In this document: in pieces, positions 50,556 through 58,912 of the stretch
How the letters are laid out: every line of letters starts with the position of its first letter
Position numbering within the stretch: the stretch's first letter is position 1
DNA from: Saccharibacillus sp. O23
Lineage (GTDB): Bacteria > Bacillota > Bacilli > Paenibacillales > Paenibacillaceae
Assembly: GCF_002205895.1 (NCBI RefSeq)
Contig: NZ_NJDE01000001.1
Span: 62,001-126,000, forward strand
Direction of reading: 5' to 3'
Length of the DNA: 64,000 bases
Notes under the pieces: model-generated
The model's database searches: none
Seen by the model: only the letters and a program-made list of their open reading frames with translations
Told to the model about the DNA's origin: nothing
Program-made: the position numbers and the translations under genes

Positions 50556-51197
50556 TCAGCTTCCGCCGAGCGGGAACTCCGCGATCCGCTCGTACATGGG
50601 ACGCTCGTGCATGCGCGTCCGGTACAGCACCGCCCGGTCCGCGGTCCCGGCGGTCAGGGCCGGAGCCGCCGCCAGCTTCGACGGCTCGAATTCGCGGCCC
50701 GCCGCATATTTGCGGGCCAGGGTCAAATGCGCCCGGAAGCCGCGCTTTTCCGGGCCGAACCCCAGCGGCGCGAGCGCCGCTTCGGCCGCCGCAGCCAAGC
50801 GGCCGAGCCGGTCCGCCGAGCCCTCGTCCGGCTCGGCGAACAGCACGCGCGGCGCTTCGGGCAGGCCGAAGGTGCCCGCGCCGAGCAGGTTCAGGGCGAA
50901 CGGCGTCTCGCCCGCCAGCGCCGCGCGCAGCGCGTCCGCGATCGCCGGAATGCGATCGGCTTCGACATCGCCCAAGAACTTGAGCGTGAAATGATAATCG
51001 CGCACATCCGTCCAGCGGCGAAACGCCGCTTCGCCGAAAGCGGTCCGCGCCCAATCGTAGAGCGCGGCGGCCGCCGTTTCTCCGACCGGAACCGCGACGA
51101 AGATTCGCGGTTTCGGTTCGTTCGCGTCCGATCGGATAATCGGCTTATCCGCCTGCGAATCGCCGCGCTTTTTCGAATGCTCTTCTTTTTCCGCCAT
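50556..51197 (-). CDS. thpR: RNA 2',3'-cyclic phosphodiesterase (2H family)
   Basis: 213 residues with the two 2H-phosphoesterase motifs: H-F-T in Y-H-F-T-L-K-F-L-G-D (~residue 70) and H-L-T in R-A-H-L-T-L-A-R (~157). ThpR opens 2',3'-cyclic phosphates and is often called 2'-5' RNA ligase. A ~30-residue charged N-terminal extension precedes the conserved R-I-F-V-A-V-P-V start. GGAGGAGG lies upstream. It is downstream of, and on the same strand as, the YihY gene with a 90-bp gap. Confidence 0.93.
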   Translation of the reverse strand: MAEKEEHSKKRGDSQADKPIIRSDANEPKPRIFVAVPVGETAAAALYDWARTAFGEAAFRRWTDVRDYHFTLKFLGDVEADRIPAIADALRAALAGETPFALNLLGAGTFGLPEAPRVLFAEPDEGSADRLGRLAAAAEAALAPLGFGPEKRGFRAHLTLARKYAAGREFEPSKLAAAPALTAGTADRAVLYRTRMHERPMYERIAEFPLGGS

Positions 51198-51287
51198 CGC
51201 CGCTTGCCTCCTCCCTGTTCCTCGTTTTCTTTCCTTTTTCCCCGAGCCGAAGATCTTGTCCGTTTCCTGCGCACATCATTCTTCCGC

Positions 51288-52154
51288 TCAAGATTTCGGC
51301 TCCTGCGCCGCGAGGCCTCTTCGCCGATCGTTCTTGCCCGCTTTCAGCGTGGCATTGATCTCTCCGCCCACCATCACGATGATCGAGCTGAGATACAGCC
51401 AAGTCAGCAGGATAATGATCCCGCCGAGGCTGCCGTACGTCTTGGTGAAGTTGCCGAAGTTGTTGACGTAGAACGAAAAAGCCAGCGAAGTCAAAACCCA
51501 GCCGATCGTCGCGCAGACCGCGCCCGGCAGCGCTTCCCGAATCTTGATCTGCCGATTGGGCGCGATCCAATACAAAGCGGTGAACACCGCGATCAGCACG
51601 ACCAGCGGCGTGACGTATTGCAGCAGATCCCACGTCTGCCGGAAACCCGGCGGATAACTGAGCAGCCGGTCGAGCTGATCGCCGATCCACCGTCCGAAGA
51701 CAAGCAGCAGCACGCTGACCAGCAGCACGACTCCGAGTACCAGCGTGGACAGCAGCGAAACGAGGCGAATCTGCCAGAATTTGCGGCTTTCTTCGACGTC
51801 GTACGCTTTGTTGAGGCCTTTGATCACGGCGTTGATGCCTCGCGAAGCGGTCCACAGCGTGGCGATCATCCCGATCGACAGCAGCGTGCCGTTCCCCTGC
51901 GTGACTTCGCCGAGAATATTTTCCACGGTGTCCATCGCCGCTCCCGGCACGACTTGGCGCGCCAGCTCCATCATCTCGTCGATCGACAAGTCGACGTAGC
52001 CGACCAGCGTAACGAGAAAGATGAGAAACGGGAAAAACGACAGCAGCAGATAATACGCGAGCTGCGCGCCGATCCCGCTCACCTCGTCGTCGCGAATCCG
52101 AATGTACATCCGGTATCCGAAGTCGACGGCGTACACGATATATTTTGCGATCAT
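51288..52154 (-). CDS. YihY/BrkB-family membrane protein
   Basis: 288 residues from the ATG at 52154, which has AAGGAG six bases upstream; a further in-frame ATG at 52193 lacks a good site. About six membrane helices with family motifs G-A-Q-L-A-Y-Y-L-L-L-S-F-F-P near the N-terminus, I-A-T-L-W-T-A-S-R-G in the middle and Y-G-S-L-G-G-I-I-I-L-L-T-W-L-Y near the end. Formerly annotated as ribonuclease BN in error; actual function unknown, possibly envelope transport. Confidence 0.92.
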   Translation of the reverse strand: MIAKYIVYAVDFGYRMYIRIRDDEVSGIGAQLAYYLLLSFFPFLIFLVTLVGYVDLSIDEMMELARQVVPGAAMDTVENILGEVTQGNGTLLSIGMIATLWTASRGINAVIKGLNKAYDVEESRKFWQIRLVSLLSTLVLGVVLLVSVLLLVFGRWIGDQLDRLLSYPPGFRQTWDLLQYVTPLVVLIAVFTALYWIAPNRQIKIREALPGAVCATIGWVLTSLAFSFYVNNFGNFTKTYGSLGGIIILLTWLYLSSIIVMVGGEINATLKAGKNDRRRGLAAQEPKS

Positions 52155-52347
52155 AAACCGCTCCTTCCGGATATTCGAGTCCGAAGCCTGCATTTATTCC
52201 TCTATCGCGTTCGGCCCGCTCTATGCGTATTATACCCGTTTTCTGCCTGCTCGCTCTGTCCTTTGCCCGGGTTCGGAAGATTTACGGAACAAACTTTGCT
52301 AAGATAAGAAGGAGAGCTTTTTCGAAAACGAAGGAGGAACAGCGGAC

Positions 52348-53310
52348 ATGCCGACGATATTGACGTTCTACGAATTTGACGAGAAGTACAAGCAGCAGAT
52401 CCGCGAGATCGCTCCGGACTACGAATTGAAGACCGTAAAGGCGAAAGAAGCGACCGCGAAGCAGATTCGCGAAGCCGAGATTCTGGTCGGTTGGAACCGC
52501 GATCTGGAACAAGAAGCCGTAGGCAGCGACAACCTCAAATGGGTGCAGTCTTGGTCGGCCGGCGTCGATTATTTCCCGATGGACCGTTTCGAAGAAAAAA
52601 GCGTATCGCTCACCACTTCCGGCGGCGTGCACGCGATTCCGATCTCCGAGCATATCTTCGCGGTGCTGCTGGCGATGACGCGCAATCTGGACGGCAACAT
52701 TCGCAGTCAAGTACGCGGCAAATGGGAAAAAGGCGAAGCGCATAACGGCCTCTACGGCGAGATTCACGGCCGCACGCTGGTGGTCGTCGGAACCGGACAT
52801 ATCGGACGGGCCACGGCGCGCGTCGCGAAAGCGTTCGGCATGACCACGATCGGCGTGCGCCATTCGGGACGTTCCGAAGAACATTTCGACGAGATGTACA
52901 AGACGGACGGCATCGAAGAAGCGTTCGCCAAAGGCGACGTGATCGTGAATATCCTGCCGCTGACGGACGAGACGCGCCATTTCTTCAATCGCGACAGCTT
53001 CGCTTACATGAAACGCGGCGCGATCTACATTACCGTGGGACGCGGACCGAGCACCGACACCGACGCGTTGATCGAAGCGCTCGATTCCGGCCGCTTGTCC
53101 GGCGCCGCGCTGGACGTCTTCGAACAAGAACCGCTGCCGGAAGACCATCCGCTGTGGAAACGCGAAGACGTAATCTTGACCCCGCACGTGGCGGGCAACA
53201 CCGACCATTACGACGAGCGGGCGGCGGAGATTTTCGTCGACAACCTGAGAGCTTACGTACGGGGCGAGACGCTGCCGCGCAACTTGGTCGACTACTCCAA
53301 GAAATACTGA
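52348..53310 (+). CDS. D-2-hydroxyacid dehydrogenase family protein
   Basis: 320 residues, NAD(P)-dependent. The Rossmann motif V-V-V-G-T-G-H-I-G-R is near residue 150. The catalytic triad is placed as usual: Arg in the V-G-R-G segment (~237), Glu in D-V-F-E-Q-E-P-L-P (~266) and His in T-P-H-V-A-G (~286). The N-terminal half suggests the glyoxylate/hydroxypyruvate-reductase-like branch (W-x-x-D and S-W-S-A-G-V-D). The exact substrate is unknown. AAGGAGGAAC stands before the ATG. It is divergent from the YihY gene. Confidence 0.93.
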   Translation: MPTILTFYEFDEKYKQQIREIAPDYELKTVKAKEATAKQIREAEILVGWNRDLEQEAVGSDNLKWVQSWSAGVDYFPMDRFEEKSVSLTTSGGVHAIPISEHIFAVLLAMTRNLDGNIRSQVRGKWEKGEAHNGLYGEIHGRTLVVVGTGHIGRATARVAKAFGMTTIGVRHSGRSEEHFDEMYKTDGIEEAFAKGDVIVNILPLTDETRHFFNRDSFAYMKRGAIYITVGRGPSTDTDALIEALDSGRLSGAALDVFEQEPLPEDHPLWKREDVILTPHVAGNTDHYDERAAEIFVDNLRAYVRGETLPRNLVDYSKKY

Positions 53311-53347
53311 AACGAAGACGCGGGATTCACGGCCTATATTATAGTAG

Positions 53348-53395
53348 AAAAAAAGCACGGGAAGCGGACCGAAGTCCGTTCTCCGTGCTTTTTTT
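53348..53395. terminator. Bidirectional intrinsic terminator
   Basis: AAAAAAAGCACGG / CCGTGCTTTTTTT, with further pairing inside (AGCGGAC / GTCCGTT). It lies between the convergent dehydrogenase and EamA genes. Confidence 0.92.
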
Positions 53396-53436
53396 GCGCG
53401 TGCGGACGCGGCTTCGCCGTCTTCCTGCGTGCGGAT

Positions 53437-54363
53437 TCAGGCCCCGCCGCGTGCCTCGGCGGCCGATCGCCGGGCTCGCAGCAGCGAGCGGATCGAAGGC
53501 CAATTGGTCAGCAGCACGCCGGCCAAGACGACCAGCGAGCCGACCGCCGCGTTCCAATGCAGCGGCTCGCCGTAGAGACGCGCGCCCAATGCAAGCGCGA
53601 TAAACGGCGAGACGTAGAGCCAAGTCGTCGGAAAGACCGGATGCGTCCGCGAGACCAGCCAATAGAACAGCGTATGCCCTGCCATCGAGCCGATCAAAGT
53701 CAGATAGAGCAGCGACAGCAGCGCCTGCGAATAATCCGCGATGCCGGCATGTCCGCGCTCCGCGAGCAGCGAGAGCAGAAGCAGCATCCAGCCGCCGTGC
53801 ATCATCTGGGCCGCGTTGAGCGAGATCGGGGATGCTTCCGGCAGTTTGGCGCTGGCGTGTTTGGCCAGCAGCGCGCCGCTCGCGTAGCCGATCTCTCCCG
53901 CGACCACGACCAGCCCCGCGATCAGCCACATCTTCCCGTGCGCGCTTTCCGCTCCGGGCAGAAGCAGCAGCGCGACGCCGGCCGTGCCGATCAGCGTACC
54001 GGTCAAAGCGATCTTCGGAATCCGGATCCGCGAGACGCCGGCTTGCAGCAGCAGGATAAAAGCCGGTCCGGTCGCCGACAGCACGGACGCGAGTCCCGAC
54101 GAAATATACTGCTCCGCCCAATACAGCGCCGCGAACGTGCAGAACGTCAAGCCGAAGCCTGTAAACAGCGTTTCTTTGCGCAGCAGCAGCGAGAAACTGA
54201 CTTTGCGCCGAGCCGCCATATAGAGCATGACCAGCAGCCCGGCCGCGAAGAAACGCACTCCCGCGCCGAAGAACGGCGGCAGGCCGGCTTCCACGCCCAT
54301 TTTGATCGCCAGAAAAGTCGTCCCGAAAATCAGGCACATCGTAAGATAGCCGAGCAAAATCAT
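53437..54363 (-). CDS. EamA (DMT-family) transporter
   Basis: 308 residues with ten membrane helices in two EamA repeats (repeat 1 F-G-T-T-F-L-A-I-K; repeat 2 near residue 150). Family members export or import small metabolites such as amino acids or vitamins. AAGGGGGAG precedes the ATG. It is divergent from a MocR-type regulator, and direct repeats that look like that regulator's sites lie between them, so expression probably depends on it. Confidence 0.92.
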   Translation of the reverse strand: MILLGYLTMCLIFGTTFLAIKMGVEAGLPPFFGAGVRFFAAGLLVMLYMAARRKVSFSLLLRKETLFTGFGLTFCTFAALYWAEQYISSGLASVLSATGPAFILLLQAGVSRIRIPKIALTGTLIGTAGVALLLLPGAESAHGKMWLIAGLVVVAGEIGYASGALLAKHASAKLPEASPISLNAAQMMHGGWMLLLLSLLAERGHAGIADYSQALLSLLYLTLIGSMAGHTLFYWLVSRTHPVFPTTWLYVSPFIALALGARLYGEPLHWNAAVGSLVVLAGVLLTNWPSIRSLLRARRSAAEARGGA

Positions 54364-54405
54364 CTGTTTCTCCCCCTTCGTTTGCTTTATTGTATAGGAG
54401 AGCGC

Positions 54406-54436
54406 ATAGAACAGATGACCTTAGATAGAACAGATG
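54406..54436. promoter_or_regulatory. Direct-repeat operator between EamA and MocR genes
   Basis: ATAGAACAGATG occurs at 54406-54417 and 54425-54436 (19-bp period). A related inverted AAACAGATG overlaps the EamA start codon at 54361-54369. Candidate -10 boxes: TACAAT (54394-54389, minus) for EamA and TACAAT (54465-54470) for the regulator. The repeats sit at the -35 region of EamA. Confidence 0.7.
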
Positions 54437-54491
54437 GCGGGACGTCGACATGCCGAATATACGGTACAATCGAAACAAAGGAGTGATCGGC

Positions 54492-56027
54492 ATGGAAGCA
54501 AACATTCGAACGGAACTTCACGGCGACGAACTTCGGCAGGCCAAAACGTCGGTCGGGTTGGCCGCCGAACTGCGGGCGAGCATCGCGCGCGGGGATTGGA
54601 TTCAAGGCGAGAAGCTGCCTTCGGTGCGGCGCATGTCGGAAAAGACCGGACTGCATCGGCTGACCGTGTTCAAAGCTTACGGCATGCTCAAAGAAGACGG
54701 ATGGGTCGAGTCGCGGGAGAAATCCGGATATTACGTCATCATGCCTCGGCCGAACGAAGAACGGATCGCGAGCCGCCGGGAAACGATCGACGCGCATCGG
54801 CATGATCCCGATCCAGACGCTCCCGCAAACTTGGCGGCCGTAGAGGACGAAGCGCTGTCTCCTCTTCCCGCTCTGCTCGGGGAGCTGCACAGCGTGGACT
54901 GCGCGTATCAATTCTCGCAAGCGCTGATCGATCCGCTGCTGCTGCCCAATACGTATCTGGCGGAGCAGGCCAAGCAGGTCTTCGACCGGTATCCGCGCGT
55001 GCTCGGAACCTACGCGCCGCTTCGCGGCGACGAGGAACTGCTCGAAGCGCTGCGGCGGTATCTGTCGGAAGCCTGCGGCGTCGATATCGCCGAATCGGAA
55101 GTATTGGTCACCGGCGGCGCGCAGGAAGCGATTCATCTGGCCTGCGAAGCGTTGGTCCGTCCCGGCGACGCCGTGCTGATCGAGCAGCCGAGCTACAGCG
55201 TGGCGATCGAGATGTTCCGGCATCGCAACGCCCGGCTGCTGCCGGTCGGCATTCGGCCGGACGGCTACCGGATGGACGAAGTAGAGGCCCTGATGCGCCG
55301 CTATCGACCGGTGCTGTTCTATATGAACCCGACTTTCCATAATCCGACCGGCTGGTGCGTGCCGCCCGAACAGCGCAAGCAGCTCGCCGATCTGGCCGAG
55401 ACGTACGGCTGCATTCTGGTCGAAGACGACGCGTTCCGGGACATTTATTTCGGCTCGCCGCCGCCCGCGCCGGTGTACGGCTACGATACGTCGGGCCATA
55501 CGATCTATGTCCGCAGCTTCAGCAAATACGTCTTTCCCGGCCTGCGGATCGGCTGCCTGGCCGCGCCTCCGCCGCTGATGCGCAGGCTGCTGGCGGCCAA
55601 AGCGCGCAGCGGCGGCGGCACGCCGCTGCTGAACCAGAAAGTGTTCGCGCATCATTTCCAGTCCGAACGCTCGCGCAGCCATCTGCACAAACTGCGGATC
55701 GCTTTGCAGCTCCGCAAAGAAGCGATGGAAACGGCGCTGGCCGGTTCCGGCTGGCGTTGGCACTCGCCTTCGGGCGGCTTGAATCTGTGGATCGAGCTGC
55801 CCGAAGGCCTTCATCCGGAGCGGCTGTTGGCCGATTCGCTGGGCGGACGGCACACCGATACCGTCGCCTTCGTGCCCGGTTCGTTCTTCGATCCGGACGG
55901 GCAGGCGGATCGGCATATCCGCCTGAGCTATTCGCTGCTCAACGAGCGGCAGATCGCCGAAGGCACGGCGCGGCTGCGCGCTTACGCGGAGCGGCAGACG
56001 AAGCCGCCCGGAAGATCGGCGTTTTAG
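54492..56027 (+). CDS. MocR-family (GntR-aminotransferase fusion) regulator
   Basis: 511 residues from the ATG at 54492, which has AAGGAG nine bases upstream. An N-terminal GntR winged helix (~20-80, L-P-S-V-R-R-M-S and T-V-F-K-A-Y) is fused to a fold-type I aminotransferase domain. The PLP-lysine lies in R-S-F-S-K-Y-V-F-P-G-L-R and the cofactor Asp in L-V-E-D-D-A-F-R. These regulators sense PLP or an amine/amino acid such as GABA. The divergent EamA transporter is the probable target. Confidence 0.93.
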   Translation: MEANIRTELHGDELRQAKTSVGLAAELRASIARGDWIQGEKLPSVRRMSEKTGLHRLTVFKAYGMLKEDGWVESREKSGYYVIMPRPNEERIASRRETIDAHRHDPDPDAPANLAAVEDEALSPLPALLGELHSVDCAYQFSQALIDPLLLPNTYLAEQAKQVFDRYPRVLGTYAPLRGDEELLEALRRYLSEACGVDIAESEVLVTGGAQEAIHLACEALVRPGDAVLIEQPSYSVAIEMFRHRNARLLPVGIRPDGYRMDEVEALMRRYRPVLFYMNPTFHNPTGWCVPPEQRKQLADLAETYGCILVEDDAFRDIYFGSPPPAPVYGYDTSGHTIYVRSFSKYVFPGLRIGCLAAPPPLMRRLLAAKARSGGGTPLLNQKVFAHHFQSERSRSHLHKLRIALQLRKEAMETALAGSGWRWHSPSGGLNLWIELPEGLHPERLLADSLGGRHTDTVAFVPGSFFDPDGQADRHIRLSYSLLNERQIAEGTARLRAYAERQTKPPGRSAF

Positions 56028-56206
56028 GCGATGTAGGCAAATTTAACGGCATGTATATTGAGGCGTCTTTTCGCCTCTCGAATTCGCCTCAGATGCGTGA
56101 TCGAATCGGCAGCGCCGTATTCATGCTGCTTGACTTGCCCCGGCACGCCTTCGGCGCACTCCTGCTCCGAAACGAAGCACGAACTGTATTTTCTTGCAGC
56201 AAAACA

Positions 56207-56254
56207 ACCCGTCTTCGGAAGCGCATCAGCGCTTTAGAAGGCGGGTTTCTTTTC
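56207..56254 (+). terminator. Terminator downstream of the MocR gene
   Basis: AACCCG-TCTTC...GAAGG-CGGGTT with an inner stem AGCGC/GCGCT, followed by TTTCTTTT. It sits 180 bp after the stop, in the 335-bp gap 56028-56362; a small GAGGCG/CGCCTC hairpin (56060-56077) lies nearer the gene. Confidence 0.7.
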
Positions 56255-56325
56255 GAGGAGATCTCGGGGTTCGACATCGAGTCGATAAGGATCGAGCAAG
56301 ACTCACCAAGAACGATCGAAACAAA

Positions 56326-56359
56326 TCGAGTCTCCGCTTTTTGCGAAGCAGAGACTCGA
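56326..56359 (-). terminator. Terminator after the ABC exporter gene
   Basis: TCGAGTCTC / GAGACTCGA with an inner CGC/GCG; on the minus strand it is followed by ATTTGTTTC. It is close to the stop codon. Confidence 0.65.
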
Positions 56360-56362
56360 CGA

Positions 56363-58186
56363 TTACGAAGCGGTCACGGCCGCTTCTTCCTGCCGTTCGC
56401 GCATCTGCGCCCGGTACAGCGCGCAGTACCGGCCTTCGAGCGCCATCAATTCTTCGTGCGTGCCGCTTTCGATCGCTCGGCCTTGTTCCATGACGACGAT
56501 CCGGTCCGCGCCCTGCACGGTCGAGAGTCGGTGCACGATCACGAACGTCGTCCGGCCTTTTTTGAGCTGATCCAGCGCTTTCTGCACTTTGCGTTCCGAT
56601 TCGTTGTCGAGCGCCGACGTGGCTTCGTCGAGCAGCAGCACCGGCGCGTCGCGCAGCAGCGCGCGGGCGATGGCGATCCGCTGGCGCTGGCCGCCGGAGA
56701 GCCGCGCGCCGCGTTCCCCGATCTTCGTGTCGAACCCGTCCGGGAATTCCCGGATGAAATCGTAAGCTTCCGCCATGCGCGCCGCCCATTCGATCTGCTG
56801 TTCGCCCGCTTCCGGCGATCCGTCCGCGATATTGTCGCGGATCGTGCCGGAGAACAGATGCGCTTCCTGCGGCACCCAAGCGAAATAATTCCGGCGATGC
56901 TGCGGATTCATCGCTTCGGAATCTTCGCCGTTCAGCAGCAGACGTCCTTCTTGGGGCGGGTACAAACCCAGCAGCAGCTTGAACAGCGTAGTCTTTCCTC
57001 CGCCGCTCTCGCCGACCAGCGCGATCGTCTCGCCGGAGCGGGCGGTCAGGTTCAGCCCGTGCAGGCCTTTGCTTTCCGTTTGCGCGCTGTCCGCGCTTCC
57101 GTTATCCGAAGACGTCTCATAGGCGAAGCTCATGTTTTCGATCTTCAATTCGCGCAGCGCGGCAGGCTTGCCGGCCGACTCGCGCAGCTCGCCGGTTTCC
57201 GCCGGCGCGTCGATGACTTTGAAGATCCGGTCGGCGGCTCCCAATCCCTGCTGCATGCTCGCCCACATGCCCGGCAGCACGCTGAACGGCATGACCAGAT
57301 AGTTCATGAGCTGGATAAAAGCCAGCATGGACCCGACGGCGATGCTGCCGGTCTTCACCAGATAAGCGCCCGCCACGATCGCGCCGACGAACATCAGATT
57401 GCCGGCAAAAGCGCTGGCCGCCGCGCTTCCGCCTTGGATCCGCGCGCTGCGCATTTCCCATCTCAAGATCTCGCGGCTGCGTTTCACGAACGCGTCGAAC
57501 GTGCGCCGCTCCATGCCGTACGCTTTGACCACGGTCGGCGCGCCGAACGCGTCCTGCAGATATACCGTCGCTTCGCCGACCGCTTCCTGCTGGCCGGCCG
57601 CGCTGCGGCGCATCGCTTTGCCCGTCAGCCCGCCGATCAAGATCATGACGGGGCCCATCGCGAAGCACAGCAGCGCCATCGGCCAACTGATCGTCAGCAG
57701 ATAGACGAAAGCGGCGATCGCCAGCAGCGGATTGCTGAGCAGTCCGAACAGCGTCGTGCCCATCGCTTCGCCGACCGCCTGATTGTCGCTGGTCATCCGG
57801 GACAGGAATTCGCCCGAATGATGCCGGTCCGTATACTTCGTCGGCAGTCTCAGAATATGATGCAGCGTATCTTCGCGCAGATCTTTGCGGATCGAAGCGG
57901 ACGCTTTGGTGCGCAGCACCTGATCGATATAATACACGACCACTTCGCCGATCAGGATTCCTCCGCCGATCGCCAGCAGCGTTCCCCACGACTGCTCCGA
58001 ACCGTACACCGCCGCGTTCGTGACCAATGCCAGAAACCAAGCGATGCTCAGGCTCAGCCCGATTTTCACCAGCGATACGACGCTCAGTCCCGCATACAGC
58101 GCTTTGTAACGGCGAATATAGGCAGCCAGACGTTTGAACGTGCCTTTGGGCGCTTTGTCCGCAGCGCTTCCCGTTTGTTGTTCCAT
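56363..58186 (-). CDS. ABC exporter, fused membrane and ATPase domains
   Basis: 607 residues from the ATG at 58186 (GGAGAGAAGG upstream); the frame extends 70 codons upstream but without family similarity. An N-terminal six-helix exporter domain (~20-305) is followed by an ATPase domain with Walker A G-E-S-G-G-G-K-T-T, signature L-S-G-G-Q-R-Q-R-I-A-I-A-R-A and Walker B V-L-L-L-D-E-A-T-S-A-L-D. It is a half-size MsbA/BmrA-like exporter that would work as a homodimer. Substrate unknown; multidrug or lipid export is the usual guess. Confidence 0.94.
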   Translation of the reverse strand: MEQQTGSAADKAPKGTFKRLAAYIRRYKALYAGLSVVSLVKIGLSLSIAWFLALVTNAAVYGSEQSWGTLLAIGGGILIGEVVVYYIDQVLRTKASASIRKDLREDTLHHILRLPTKYTDRHHSGEFLSRMTSDNQAVGEAMGTTLFGLLSNPLLAIAAFVYLLTISWPMALLCFAMGPVMILIGGLTGKAMRRSAAGQQEAVGEATVYLQDAFGAPTVVKAYGMERRTFDAFVKRSREILRWEMRSARIQGGSAAASAFAGNLMFVGAIVAGAYLVKTGSIAVGSMLAFIQLMNYLVMPFSVLPGMWASMQQGLGAADRIFKVIDAPAETGELRESAGKPAALRELKIENMSFAYETSSDNGSADSAQTESKGLHGLNLTARSGETIALVGESGGGKTTLFKLLLGLYPPQEGRLLLNGEDSEAMNPQHRRNYFAWVPQEAHLFSGTIRDNIADGSPEAGEQQIEWAARMAEAYDFIREFPDGFDTKIGERGARLSGGQRQRIAIARALLRDAPVLLLDEATSALDNESERKVQKALDQLKKGRTTFVIVHRLSTVQGADRIVVMEQGRAIESGTHEELMALEGRYCALYRAQMRERQEEAAVTAS

Positions 58187-58429
58187 CCTTCTCTCCTCGC
58201 TTCCTCTGTTCGACCTTCTGTATCCAGTATAAGGAAAACGAGGATCGTTCGAATTGACCGCCGGACCGGAATTCGTCTCGTTCTTCGGACCGAGTCGGCA
58301 AGCGGCCCGAGACGGAGACGGAGGAAGAGGCGGAGTCGAAGAAGGCGGAATAGCGATAGAAAAATCTGTTCGATCTTGCCGAGACGTTACAATCAAACGT
58401 CCGATCGCTCTTCGCAGAAACGCAGTAAT

Positions 58430-58623
58430 TTAACGGAACACGGATTCGTTAGAACGCCGTTTCAACCGTTCTCCGACCGCTAACGGAACCTCGATTCGTT
58501 AGCGGCGCGAAAAAGGCCGAAAACCGTAAAAAAATCGCTGTTTTCCCGTTTAAGCCTCAGCTCGTTCCGTTAGAAATCCAGCGCTTCCCAAAACCTCTTC
58601 TAAGCGTCGCCTCGTTCCGTTAG
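58430..58623. repeat. Four-unit palindromic repeat element, copy B
   Basis: Units related to those at 49617-49811: forward at 58430-58455 and 58480-58505, inverted at 58548-58573 and 58598-58623. Each contains TAACGGAAC; the inverted ones carry GACGCTTAG- or GAGGCTTAA-like tails. Spacings are 50, 68 and 50 nt, almost the same as in copy A although the intervening sequence differs. It lies in the 726-bp non-coding stretch 58187-58912; bases 58187-58429 show no other clear feature. Confidence 0.85.
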
Positions 58624-58734
58624 AATCTCAAGGCAGACACCGGCTTGTTCATAGATCGCATGGAACAGACCCGCTCTGTCAACGTCTTCTCGATCGGCGG
58701 CGCATTTTTCCGAGTTCTTTTCCGATAACAAAAC

Positions 58735-58778
58735 AAAAAGCCTGAAGCCAACGAAAAATCTTCGTTCGCTTCAAGCTT
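58735..58778 (-). terminator. Intrinsic terminator after the LLM monooxygenase gene
   Basis: On the minus strand AAGCTTGAAGC pairs with GCTTCAGGCTT, followed by T's. Confidence 0.7.
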
Positions 58779-58912
58779 CGAGTCGTGCCAACAACTTGCG
58801 CTTTGCGCAGTCGCGCATGCGATCTTATTCGTCCGCACGATAAAACCGACTCGCGAGATCGCTTACGGGATCGTGCTCGTCCCGGTGCCGCTGATTCCGC
58901 GGAACCGTGTGA

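Noticed and set aside
50540-50577. Hairpin GTTCCCGC/GCGGGAAC as a terminator for thpR
   Set aside because: It overlaps the last codons of thpR and has no T run; it may only stabilise the mRNA end.
55355-58483. A 1042-codon plus-strand frame across the MocR end and the ABC exporter
   Set aside because: It overlaps two well-supported genes with full family motifs and also runs through the repeat element at 58430; it is a shadow frame.
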